A stretch of 10,525 nt of DNA from Vulcanisaeta sp. UBA163. GTDB lineage: Archaea > Thermoproteota > Thermoprotei > Thermoproteales > Thermocladiaceae. Within the stretch, counting starts at the first letter, position 1, and every line of letters begins with the position of its first letter. The DNA is taken from assembly GCA_002496475.1 (NCBI GenBank), contig DAJV01000116.1:1-10525 (forward strand), written 5' to 3'. Under the pieces are notes generated by a model. The model did no database searches. It worked only from the letters and a program-made list of their open reading frames with translations, and had not been told where the DNA came from. Positions 1 through 6,546 of the stretch are shown in pieces. The position numbers and the translations under genes are program-made.

Positions 1-30
1 TTTTTTATCATCAAATTCCTCAAGCACCAT
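1..30 (-). CDS. Partial CDS, N-terminus only, unknown product (runs off left edge)
   Basis: Ten codons of an open frame remain, reading M-V-L-E-E-F-D-D-K-K from the ATG at 30-28. I chose this start because GAGGTGA (minus strand, 42-36), a strong Shine-Dalgarno match, lies 5 nt before it. A second ATG at 36-34, overlapping the uridine phosphorylase stop as TGATG, is in the same frame and would add M-G. Either way the gene is tightly coupled to the uridine phosphorylase gene and is probably co-transcribed with it. Too little sequence is present to name a family; a role in nucleoside or pentose metabolism would be a guess from position only. Confidence 0.5.
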   Translation of the reverse strand, partial: MVLEEFDDKK

Positions 31-35
31 GCCCA

Positions 36-42
36 TCACCTC
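36..42 (-). promoter_or_regulatory. Shine-Dalgarno site for the left-edge gene, inside the uridine phosphorylase 3' end
   Basis: GAGGTGA on the minus strand matches the archaeal 16S 3' tail and overlaps the last codons and stop of the upstream gene. Spacing to the ATG at 30-28 is 5 nt. It fits translation of an internal operon gene, in contrast to the leaderless first genes in this window. Confidence 0.5.
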
Positions 43-869
43 TTAATCCACTCTCTAATCACATTCATTGTTAGGTACTTCAGGCCTAGGCTTGACTTAA
101 TGGTATCCCACTCATGGAGTATCCTAACTGCCTCATTGGCCACTTTAATCGCGTCCTCAACACCTGCGTCAGGTATAAATTCATTGGTCTTTCTATTGGC
201 TATTACGGCCATTACGCCGCCGGCCCTTGCGCCATGTACATTGGCTATGGTGTATATAGTGGCTGCCTCCATTTCGAAGTTTAGGACGTTCATTGAGGAT
301 AGTGTATTTATCATATCCCTGGACCAAGGCGGTTGGTAATCCTTAAACCCAGGCCTGCCCTGCCCAATGTAGAAATCAGCCGTAGATGCTGTTAAACCCA
401 CGTGATACCTAGTGCCTAGTGACTCCGCGGCTGTTACTAGGGCTAGCACGACATCGTAACTGGCTATGGCTGGGTACTCGGGCATTGCATAGGCGTTGCT
501 GGCTCCGTCAAATCTCACGGCGCCTGTGTTAATTATGACGTCACCAACCCTAATCCACTCGTGCAATGCCCCAGTCGTCCCAACCCTAATGAACGTGTGA
601 GCGCCGAGGGTTAGTAACTCCTCGATTGCTATTGCCGCTGCCGGTCCTCCAATGCCTGTGGATACTGCCGATATTGGGGCACCCCTGTAGGTGCCTGTGT
701 ACGTTACGTACTCCCTATGCGTTGCCACAGCGTGGGCGTTGTCCCAGTACTTGGCTATCCTAGGTACCCTGTCTGGATCGCCTGGTGTTAGGACGTACGG
801 TGCTATGTCGCCAAGACTAGCCATTAGGTGGTATACCTTTGCACCAACCGTTGGTCTAGCCGCAGACAT
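36..869 (-). CDS. udp: Uridine phosphorylase (PNP/UDP family 1)
   Basis: The 277-residue protein closely follows the bacterial Udp pattern and catalyses phosphate-dependent cleavage of uridine to uracil and ribose-1-phosphate in the cytoplasm. Visible motifs are the phosphate loop T-P-G-D-P-D-R (28-34), H-R-E-Y at 51-54, S-T-G-I-G-G-P (70-76), the phosphate-binding arginine in I-R-V-G-T-T-G (R95), the uracil-recognition pair Q170 and R172 in G-Q-G-R, and the ribose-binding E-M-E (199-201). The Q/R pair favours a uridine rather than a purine nucleoside phosphorylase. Length is normal for the family (about 250-280). The ATG at 869 is supported by a TATA box 22-29 bp upstream, which implies a leaderless message. 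The stop overlaps the next gene's start region, so the two form an operon. Exact substrate range (uridine versus deoxyuridine) is inferred. Confidence 0.92.
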   Translation of the reverse strand: MSAARPTVGAKVYHLMASLGDIAPYVLTPGDPDRVPRIAKYWDNAHAVATHREYVTYTGTYRGAPISAVSTGIGGPAAAIAIEELLTLGAHTFIRVGTTGALHEWIRVGDVIINTGAVRFDGASNAYAMPEYPAIASYDVVLALVTAAESLGTRYHVGLTASTADFYIGQGRPGFKDYQPPWSRDMINTLSSMNVLNFEMEAATIYTIANVHGARAGGVMAVIANRKTNEFIPDAGVEDAIKVANEAVRILHEWDTIKSSLGLKYLTMNVIREWIKR

Positions 870-890
870 TAATTAATGAATGGTGATAAT

Positions 891-898
891 CTTTAAAG
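891..898. promoter_or_regulatory. Palindromic TATA box CTTTAAAG shared by two divergent leaderless starts
   Basis: CTTTAAAG is its own reverse complement. It lies 22-29 bp upstream of the uridine phosphorylase ATG (869) on one side and 25-32 bp upstream of the GTG (923) of the phosphohexomutase remnant on the other. The flanks are also symmetric: GAATGG at 878-883 and CCATTC at 905-910 form an inverted repeat centred on the box. The position fits an archaeal TATA element on both strands. The repeat could also be a regulator site. Confidence 0.65.
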
Positions 899-922
899 AA
901 TTACCCATTCCATTGAAAGGGA

Positions 923-1204
923 GTGAGTAAGGAAGCATTATTTTGCTTTGGCGCTGATGGTATACGTGGTGTAATTGATAGGGACTTTAATGAGAGGTTA
1001 GTGGACGTGCTTACCGAGTCCACTATTTATTATTAGTCACGGTAGGTATAGCTTGAGGAGGCTCCTCATCGGTTATGATGTTAGGAGGAAGCCCAGGGAT
1101 TACGTAGATATAGTTGCGAGTATTACCGCTAAGCATGGAAGAGATGCCTTGATTACGGATAGGCCACGCCCACTTCTGTGATTTGCCTAATTAATTCCCT
1201 GGGT
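923..1204 (+). pseudogene. Phosphohexomutase (phosphomannomutase/phosphoglucomutase family) N-terminal remnant
   Basis: From GTG 923 the frame reads a short leader and then F-G-A-D-G-I-R-G (about 947-970), the hallmark N-terminus of alpha-D-phosphohexomutases, and ends at TAG 1034-1036. The similarity continues in the +1 frame from about 1020 with L-L-I-G-Y-D-V-R-R, the family's sugar-binding domain I strand and loop, then D-Y-V-D-I-V-A-S-I and D-R-P-R-P-L-L, ending at TGA 1179-1181. A third frame from 1178 adds V-I-C-L-I-N-S-L-G before TAA 1205-1207. So two frameshifts are needed, and the catalytic phosphoserine loop (usually T/S-A-S-H-N-P) and domains II-IV are missing. An intact enzyme has about 450 residues; fewer than 100 remain. 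It is a decayed gene, not a functional small protein. Its promoter, shared with uridine phosphorylase, still looks intact. Confidence 0.8.
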
Positions 1205-1230
1205 TAATTATTTCTTTTATGTGGTTAAGG

Positions 1231-1238
1231 TTAATAAT
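1231..1238 (+). promoter_or_regulatory. TATA box for the zinc-ribbon/helicase operon
   Basis: TTAATAAT lies 24-31 bp upstream of the GTG at 1262, the usual spacing for a leaderless archaeal transcript. It sits just after the end of the phosphohexomutase remnant. The match is by position and base composition only. Confidence 0.45.
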
Positions 1239-1261
1239 AGTACATTGCTACCTATCATATT

Positions 1262-2140
1262 GTGAGGATCTTCATTAAGTGGTGCGGTTTACCTTGGTGT
1301 ATGTTCGCGGGTTCCTGGTTATTCGAGGACCTAGAGATTGTTAAGTACGTTAGGGATGCTACGCCGGTGGCACCGCCTGAATCAATTGTTGAGTTGGGGA
1401 ATGTTAGTGGTGATGTTCTTCGGCAATTGCTGGGTAGGCTTAGGCAGTTGATTTCTCTTGCCAGCGTAGTTGCTTGGTCCAGGAGGGTTGGGCTTAGGGT
1501 CTTTGTCCACGGCTCTGCCATGCCTGAGCCAGTTAATGATTTTGTTAGGGCTGCCCTGGCTGGTGGTGCGGATGGCGTCTTAGTTGATGACTTCATTGGT
1601 ATTAACAGCGACCTCATTGAGGTTGTGCATATTGGTCAGAGGATTGGTGATGGTTCCGTGAATTACATGGTCATAAGCCCCGATGGGCAGTATCAACAAC
1701 CCGTTAGGGCCTATGGTGTGATCATTAAGGACGCCGTCGTTGATAGAGAATGGTTATTACGTATCAGGGATAGGCTTAGGTCAATTTATGGCAGTAAGGA
1801 ATTCCTCGTGATGCTGGACAACTCATTACTTGGGAGGGAGGTTATTGAGGGGTTGCAGGACGTGGTTGATGGCGTGGTGATTACGGAAATACCGAGCATA
1901 GTCTCCCTGGACTTCGACGAACACGGGGCTCTCAACGTATTTAGATGCGTCAATTGCTACATTGATTATGAGAGTGAGGGTGAAATGAGAAAGTGCCCGA
2001 GGTGTAGTAATAGGTTGAGATCTGTTGTTAAGCGTTGGGATAAATTCACGGTTATTGAGCCTAGGGTGTTGAGACTCAAGGCGAGTGATGAAATTAAGTA
2101 CATGAAATTAGACCCACCCAAAGTTATTAATTTCCAGTAG
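1262..2140 (+). CDS. Unrecognised protein with C-terminal four-cysteine zinc ribbon; possible degenerate radical-SAM-like fold
   Basis: I do not recognise this 292-residue protein as a named family. The GTG start is the only ATG/GTG/TTG start after an in-frame stop at 1238-1240 that keeps the N-terminus, and it has a TATA element at leaderless distance. C229-x2-C232 and C245-x2-C248 form a clear zinc ribbon. The N-terminus has a short hydrophobic strand followed by W-C-G-L-P-W-C (C8, C13), and around 73-112 comes G-L-R-V-F-V-H-G-S and G-G-A-D-G-V-L-V-D-D. That order resembles the barrel of PflA-like radical SAM activases, but the C-x3-C-x2-C cluster motif is absent. A radical SAM origin is therefore a hypothesis, and loss of the cluster would mean different chemistry. 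The helicase gene follows after 21 bp, so the two probably work together, perhaps in DNA repair. There are no signal peptide or membrane segments. Confidence 0.8.
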   Translation: MRIFIKWCGLPWCMFAGSWLFEDLEIVKYVRDATPVAPPESIVELGNVSGDVLRQLLGRLRQLISLASVVAWSRRVGLRVFVHGSAMPEPVNDFVRAALAGGADGVLVDDFIGINSDLIEVVHIGQRIGDGSVNYMVISPDGQYQQPVRAYGVIIKDAVVDREWLLRIRDRLRSIYGSKEFLVMLDNSLLGREVIEGLQDVVDGVVITEIPSIVSLDFDEHGALNVFRCVNCYIDYESEGEMRKCPRCSNRLRSVVKRWDKFTVIEPRVLRLKASDEIKYMKLDPPKVINFQ

Positions 2141-2161
2141 TGCTATTCATGAGTTAGTAGG

Positions 2162-4447
2162 ATGATTAGGAGCGATAGGTTGGTGGTTGCCAAGTTCATG
2201 CTTGAGGATGAATTCATTGGTGAATTGGGTAATGATAGGTCTAGGATTCTTCTTTATGTGCATGAGGAGAAGCCCATGGAGCCGAGTTACGGACCGTCAG
2301 TGGATTCCCTTGACTTACCGAGGGAGTTAATAGATAGATTAAGGGGTGCCGGGATTGATAGGCTTTATGAGTTTCAATGGGACGCCTACCAAGCAATCAC
2401 GGGGGGTAGTCACACGGTTATTATGGCTGGGACAGGCGTAGGCAAGACTGAGGCCTTTCTACTGCCGTTAATATCATTGATGAGTAAGGAGGGTGTTAAG
2501 GCAATGATCATGTATCCAACCAAGGCCCTGGCCAGGGACCAACTACTTAGGATACAGAGGTACCTTTCAGCGGTTAACGTATCGGTAATGCCATATGACG
2601 GGGATACACCCAGTGATGCCAGGTCCAGGGTTTATTCATCACCACCAGACATACTCATTACAAACCCCGACATGGTTAGTGAGGCCTTGACCCACGTGGG
2701 TAAGTTTAAGGACGTTCTTCGTGGATATAGGGTGATGGTACTTGATGATTTTCACGTCTATAACGGCGTCTTCGGCGCCCACGTCCATTACGTACTCAAG
2801 AGGGTGAGGAGGTTCATGAGGGACTGGCAGTTCATTGTTTCCACAGCCACCGTGGGTAACCCACTTGATTTTGCCAGGGATTTGCTTAGTGTAGAGGATT
2901 TGTCCCTGGTCAAGGGTCCAGAGGGTAGGAGGGGGTTAACTAGGCACGTGCTGGTTAGCCCGATAAGGAGGGGTAGGCTTGCGGAGGCCGCTGAGTTGGC
3001 TAGGACATGTGTTAGGAGGGGTATGAAGTGCCTTATGTTTGCGGATAGCCATAGGTTTGTGGAATTGATTAAGAGGTATGTCGATAGGGCTGGGTTTGGT
3101 GATAGGGTTAGGGTTCATAGGGCTGGTCTCACAATTGAGGAGAGACATGAGGTTGAGGACGGCTTCAAGGAGGACAAGTACTTAGTATTACTATCCACGC
3201 CTACCCTGGAGATGGGTATTGATGTTGGTGATATTGACGTCGCCGTCATGGCCACAATACCGCCCAGCTACTCAAAGTACCTACAGAGGAGTGGTAGGGT
3301 TGGCAGGAGGGGACAGAGGGCTTACGTGATTCAGGTCCTTGGTGATGATCCAATGAGTACGTACTACAGCTCCAATCCTCACGAGTTCTACTCAAGAAAA
3401 CCCGAGGACCTGTATGTGGAGTGGAGGAATGATGAGATAGCGAGGAGGCATTGCCTTTTAATGGCTTACGAGAGACCCGTGAAGGCCGGTTCAGTGGATG
3501 TTTACTGCGAGGAGGTCCTTAGGCTACTTGTTAATGAGGGGCTTGTTAAGGCCAGGGGTAATTATTACGTGGTGACTGATAGGGGTCGCGAGGCTGCAAG
3601 GGTAATACATGGTATTAGGGGTATTGGTGATGTGATTAAAATAGTCAGTGATGATAAGAGGGTCGTGGGTTATAGGGAGTTGCCCATGGCATTGAGGGAA
3701 CTCCATGATGGAGCCATTTATCTCCATGGCGGTAGGGTTTACGAGGTTCGCAGGCTTGACATGGGTAGTAGGACAGCTCACGTAAGGAGGTTATCGAGTG
3801 ACTACGACTTTTACACAACAGCGCTCTATAACTCTGAGCCGAGGATTGATGAGGTACTTGAGGATGGTGTGATAAACTCCGTGCCGTATCAATATGTTAA
3901 GTTAACAATTAAGGAGGTGGTTCATGGATACATAGTTAAGAGGTTCAGTAGTGGCGAGGTCGTGGAGAAGAGGGATTTAGCGGAGCCACTTAGTTATGAA
4001 TTCAAGACAAAGGGTGTCGTGATTTATGCACCAAGCATAACCTTTAGTCCATTCGAGAATATAGACGTTGTTGAGAAGGGTAGGGCTTATCATGCTACTG
4101 AGCACATAATCATTATGGTTGGCGAGAATGTAATTGGAGCAGGGCCCACAGACTTAGGCGGTATTTCATACCCAACAGGGCACATAATAATCTATGACTC
4201 ATACCCTGGCGGTTCAGGCACGGCTAAGATGCTCCTCAAGAGGATTAATGATATCCTAAGGATATCACTTGGCGTATTAACGCATTGTACATGTACTGAC
4301 GGTTGTCCAAAGTGCGTCTATTCACCTTACTGCGGTAATGATAATCATTACCTGTCAAGGAGGAATGCAATAAGGGTTATTGATGCTATGATTAAGGGTG
4401 CGAAATCGGGAATTACCGAGTTACCTACTGGAGGTTCCTATGATTAG
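2162..4447 (+). CDS. SF2 DNA helicase, MrfA/Hrq1/SftH type, with DUF1998 cysteine domain
   Basis: The 761 residues match the size of Bacillus MrfA (YprA). Helicase motifs in order are the Walker A A-G-T-G-V-G-K-T (89-96), Y-P-T-K-A-L (118-123), T-N-P-D-M (167-171), motif II L-D-D-F-H (194-198), S-T-A-T (227-230), S-T-P-T-L-E-M-G-I-D (345-354) and the arginine-finger motif Q-R-S-G-R-V-G-R-R-G (375-384). The C-terminus (about 644-740) is a DUF1998/MrfA zinc-binding domain: Y-P-G-G-S-G at 681-686, then C709, C711, C715, C718 and C724 followed by G-N-D-N. The family unwinds DNA with 3'-5' polarity and acts in repair (MrfA in mitomycin lesions, Hrq1 in crosslinks). Motif II carries Asp where D-E-x-H is usual. 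ATG 2162 follows the zinc-ribbon gene by 21 bp with only a weak ribosome site. The last 23 bp overlap the convergent membrane protein gene. Confidence 0.92.
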   Translation: MIRSDRLVVAKFMLEDEFIGELGNDRSRILLYVHEEKPMEPSYGPSVDSLDLPRELIDRLRGAGIDRLYEFQWDAYQAITGGSHTVIMAGTGVGKTEAFLLPLISLMSKEGVKAMIMYPTKALARDQLLRIQRYLSAVNVSVMPYDGDTPSDARSRVYSSPPDILITNPDMVSEALTHVGKFKDVLRGYRVMVLDDFHVYNGVFGAHVHYVLKRVRRFMRDWQFIVSTATVGNPLDFARDLLSVEDLSLVKGPEGRRGLTRHVLVSPIRRGRLAEAAELARTCVRRGMKCLMFADSHRFVELIKRYVDRAGFGDRVRVHRAGLTIEERHEVEDGFKEDKYLVLLSTPTLEMGIDVGDIDVAVMATIPPSYSKYLQRSGRVGRRGQRAYVIQVLGDDPMSTYYSSNPHEFYSRKPEDLYVEWRNDEIARRHCLLMAYERPVKAGSVDVYCEEVLRLLVNEGLVKARGNYYVVTDRGREAARVIHGIRGIGDVIKIVSDDKRVVGYRELPMALRELHDGAIYLHGGRVYEVRRLDMGSRTAHVRRLSSDYDFYTTALYNSEPRIDEVLEDGVINSVPYQYVKLTIKEVVHGYIVKRFSSGEVVEKRDLAEPLSYEFKTKGVVIYAPSITFSPFENIDVVEKGRAYHATEHIIIMVGENVIGAGPTDLGGISYPTGHIIIYDSYPGGSGTAKMLLKRINDILRISLGVLTHCTCTDGCPKCVYSPYCGNDNHYLSRRNAIRVIDAMIKGAKSGITELPTGGSYD

Positions 4448-5438
4448 TGTTGATCATTGTTAATTTCCTGGATATACTGAGGAATATTGGCATGAGTATT
4501 ATTAATGGCACTATGTATGTTATTACCCTAAACCAAATATCATAAGCTAAGTAATAATTACTCAGCCTAAGACTACTCAATATGTATAGGTTAGCAAGTT
4601 CTCCAATACCGGCTGACCCAGGTAGTACTGATATGTACGTAAGTATTGTGTATGAGGATGAAATTAGAACACCGGTAATTATACTTATGTGGACACCGAA
4701 GGCATAGAATATCAGCATCACATTAAGCCCCGATAATAACCACTGGATGATTGACACTAGAAAAAGTACGAAGTAATCTACCAGTGAGAGTTTAAGTCCG
4801 TAAATCTCACTCTCATTCATTAATATGAAGTTCCTTATAATTTTTATACGTGAATTAATAAACCTAAACATATATTCAATGTACTTACCTAACCTTGCAC
4901 TTACTATTGTTATAAATAATATGGCATATGCCATAAGTAGTATTAACGCCATTATAAGCGCTATGTAGGGTATTATCACTAGGCTGAATAGGTAAAGTAT
5001 GAGTACGAGGGACGTTAATGTTATTGTATCAATCGTATAACGAAAGGTAATACCCTCAGTAGCCCTAGTCGTAGGCAATCCCTTAAATGTTAAGTAGGCT
5101 ATCGATACTGCCTCACCACCTATGTAAAACCCAGGCACAAGCAATGAAGCAAATGTTTGAGCAGCAACTACCTTAATTAATTCCATAGGTCTTATTTTAT
5201 AACCCATGCCTCTGTTAAAAATTATACTAAGCCTAATGCCAATAAGTGATAATTGAGTTATGTATATGAGTTCAGAGAGTACTAGGTATAGTGGGTGCTT
5301 CGGTGCTTCATACCTAGCGCCCGCTAATCCTGACCTTATTAGAATGATTATTGTTGCTATTATTACGGCTATGGAGATGGCTATGAATATGGCGTCCCTA
5401 CGCCAATCTTCACCACTAACATAATTACGCCTGCTCAA
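4425..5438 (-). CDS. Flippase-like integral membrane protein (lysylphosphatidylglycerol synthase TM region / UPF0104 family)
   Basis: The 337-residue protein is almost entirely hydrophobic, with likely membrane segments near 15-35, 50-73, 88-107, 136-156, 157-178, 220-247, 250-270 and 303-322. Family signatures are the V-P-G-F-Y-I-G-G-E-A-x5-Y-L segment (101-116) and P-G-S-A-G-I-G-E-L-A (273-282). Family members (AglD/MprF N-terminal-like) act in the cytoplasmic membrane and are linked to lipid or lipid-linked sugar translocation; the substrate here is unknown. There is no catalytic synthase domain, so it does not make lysyl-lipids. The start is TTG at 5438, supported by TTTTTAAG (5464-5471) 26-33 bp upstream. 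A second AT-rich palindrome (5437-5446) touches the start codon and would place transcription start inside the gene. The 3' end overlaps the helicase gene tail to tail by 23 bp. Confidence 0.85.
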   Translation of the reverse strand: MSRRNYVSGEDWRRDAIFIAISIAVIIATIIILIRSGLAGARYEAPKHPLYLVLSELIYITQLSLIGIRLSIIFNRGMGYKIRPMELIKVVAAQTFASLLVPGFYIGGEAVSIAYLTFKGLPTTRATEGITFRYTIDTITLTSLVLILYLFSLVIIPYIALIMALILLMAYAILFITIVSARLGKYIEYMFRFINSRIKIIRNFILMNESEIYGLKLSLVDYFVLFLVSIIQWLLSGLNVMLIFYAFGVHISIITGVLISSSYTILTYISVLPGSAGIGELANLYILSSLRLSNYYLAYDIWFRVITYIVPLIILMPIFLSISRKLTMINTNHRNLQ

Positions 5439-5463
5439 TTTAAATTTGGCTAATTACTTACCG

Positions 5464-5471
5464 TTTTTAAG
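5464..5471. promoter_or_regulatory. TATA-like box for the membrane protein gene, possibly bidirectional
   Basis: On the minus strand it reads CTTAAAAA and lies 26-33 bp upstream of the TTG start at 5438. On the plus strand it reads TTTTTAAG and lies 28-35 bp upstream of ATG 5499. The minus assignment is the better supported because the gene there is real. Confidence 0.5.
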
Positions 5472-5499
5472 GACTTTCGCACAAGAACCCAGTCCTTAA
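5467..5499. repeat. Perfect 9-bp inverted repeat with 15-nt spacer
   Basis: TTAAGGACT (5467-5475) and AGTCCTTAA (5491-5499) are exact reverse complements. The left arm overlaps the TATA-like box and the right arm ends on the A of a possible ATG. It could be an operator for a dimeric regulator or an RNA hairpin. Transcription from the membrane-protein promoter starts beyond it, so an operator reading fits that gene better. Confidence 0.6.
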
Positions 5500-5636
5500 T
5501 GCAATTCCTAACCGTATATTCAAGGCTCTACCGCACCACATTAAAACATCCAATGAACATTAATAGGTACATCACTATCTACGATTTATTAACGCAATCA
5601 ACAAAGTCAGGGAAAACGGTACCCACAACCTCATAA
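5499..5636 (+). CDS. Possible small ORF, 45 residues, unknown
   Basis: ATG 5499 opens 45 codons to TAA 5634-5636 and gives a basic, tyrosine- and threonine-rich peptide with no recognised motif. The only support is a TATA-like box 28-35 bp upstream and a geometry like that of the two other divergent leaderless pairs in the window. It has no Shine-Dalgarno site. Chance is a fair alternative. Confidence 0.2.
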   Translation: MQFLTVYSRLYRTTLKHPMNINRYITIYDLLTQSTKSGKTVPTTS

Positions 5637-5840
5637 ACCATCTTTGTTCTCTCCTGAGATCAATACTCCTTATGAGTTCAATCCAGGGTAATTACCATAA
5701 ATTAGGAGTTTAATGAATTCCTCATCCTAACACTAAGTTTAGTTTATTCACTTTTTGATTATATCTAATTCTTCTCAAGATATGATACGCACATTGAGTT
5801 ATAAGTCAAAGTAAGTCCTCGATATTGAGTAATAATATTA

Positions 5841-5860
5841 TATTAAAAATTGAAATTAAA
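5841..5860 (-). terminator. T-rich tract downstream of the nicotinamidase-like gene
   Basis: Read on the minus strand, the tract begins 8 bp after the stop codon and contains TTTAATTT and then TTTTTAAT. Archaeal termination often uses T-rich tracts without a hairpin, so this is a reasonable termination zone for the minus-strand genes. The region is AT-rich overall, which weakens the call. Confidence 0.35.
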
Positions 5861-5867
5861 TATTCAC

Positions 5868-6479
5868 TTATGTAAATTTAACTCCATCAGCCCTTGTAAG
5901 TATGCCATTATATAGGAAGGCTATTTGCCTAAGTGCGGCATAGTAATCAAACTCATTTAATGCTGAGACTCCATCAATAGGCACAACTACGTTATACCAA
6001 TTAAGCGCAGCGCTACCAGCCGTGTGCAGCACACAAATGTTGGCCACAGTACCGACTATGACGAGGTTCATTGCGTGAACTACATGCCTGAGTACATAAT
6101 CAAGGTCTGTACCGAAGAATGCATCATACCTATGCTTCCTGATCACAATATCATCAAGTAATGGCTTAAGTTCATCCACGATCTCCGCGCCCCAGGTATT
6201 CATGACGCAATGCTCGCCCCAGATCCTAAACTCCGGGTCATTCTTGAAGTGCCAGTCTTGGGTGTATATAACTGGTACATTGGCTTCCCGGGCCTTAGCC
6301 AGTACTTTCCTTATTGATGGTATTGTGGACTGCGCAGTGGGTACGTACAACTTTCCATTAGGTCTTACGAAGTCGTTTTGCATATCGACTACTATAACGG
6401 CAGCACTCGAGGCATCCAGGGCAACCTCCTCCTTAACCTCCATTTCAGGTATCTTCACGCTACCAGTTATCCTCGACAT
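5868..6479 (-). CDS. Isochorismatase-family hydrolase, nicotinamidase-like
   Basis: The 203-residue protein has the full cysteine-hydrolase triad of the family: D32 in V-V-D-M-Q-N-D-F, K115 in I-R-K-H-R-Y-D-A-F, and the nucleophile C149 in A-N-I-C-V. Metal ligands of the nicotinamidase type are visible as D75 and H77 in T-Q-D-W-H-F and H90 in W-G-E-H-C. The residues V145-A146 fit the usual cis-peptide before the nucleophile. Together these favour hydrolysis of nicotinamide to nicotinate in NAD salvage in the cytoplasm, over plain isochorismatase activity; other amides remain possible. The length is typical (about 180-210). The ATG at 6479 has a TATA box 23-30 bp upstream, so it is probably leaderless and has its own promoter although it follows the roadblock gene by only 67 bp. 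Confidence 0.87.
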   Translation of the reverse strand: MSRITGSVKIPEMEVKEEVALDASSAAVIVVDMQNDFVRPNGKLYVPTAQSTIPSIRKVLAKAREANVPVIYTQDWHFKNDPEFRIWGEHCVMNTWGAEIVDELKPLLDDIVIRKHRYDAFFGTDLDYVLRHVVHAMNLVIVGTVANICVLHTAGSAALNWYNVVVPIDGVSALNEFDYYAALRQIAFLYNGILTRADGVKFT

Positions 6480-6501
6480 TAAGTAGGATCTAGATAAAGG
6501 A

Positions 6502-6509
6502 CTTAAATT
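6502..6509 (-). promoter_or_regulatory. TATA box for the nicotinamidase-like gene
   Basis: AATTTAAG on the minus strand, 23-30 bp before the ATG at 6479. The spacing implies a leaderless transcript. Confidence 0.55.
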
Positions 6510-6546
6510 TTTGAGGTGGCAAATCTTACCGTTTTAATTAATGGGT

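Larger units (their letters stand above)
5439..5867. other. 429-bp AT-rich intergenic region without a convincing gene
   Basis: This is the longest stretch without a clear gene. It holds the membrane-protein promoter, a perfect inverted repeat (5467-5499), a possible 45-codon ORF (5499-5636), a shorter inverted repeat TTAGGA (5702-5707) / TCCTAA (5725-5730), A-C-T-A-A/T-T-A-G-T arms at 5732-5743, and a T-rich tract after the nicotinamidase-like gene. Stops are frequent in all frames, and I recognise no decayed family in it. Confidence 0.6.

Noticed and set aside
1255..1617. Minus-strand 120-codon ORF opposite the zinc-ribbon gene
   Set aside because: Its serine- and proline-rich composition is that of an antisense frame, and the plus-strand gene has a clear zinc ribbon and promoter.
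5579..5641. Minus-strand 20-codon ORF starting M-V-Y-E-V-V-G-T-V-F
   Set aside because: It is too short, has no ribosome site or family motif, and competes with another open frame over the same bases.
5575..5691. Minus-strand open stretch of 38 codons ending in a hydrophobic segment
   Set aside because: It has no start codon near its beginning, and chance open frames of this size are expected in a 429-bp gap.
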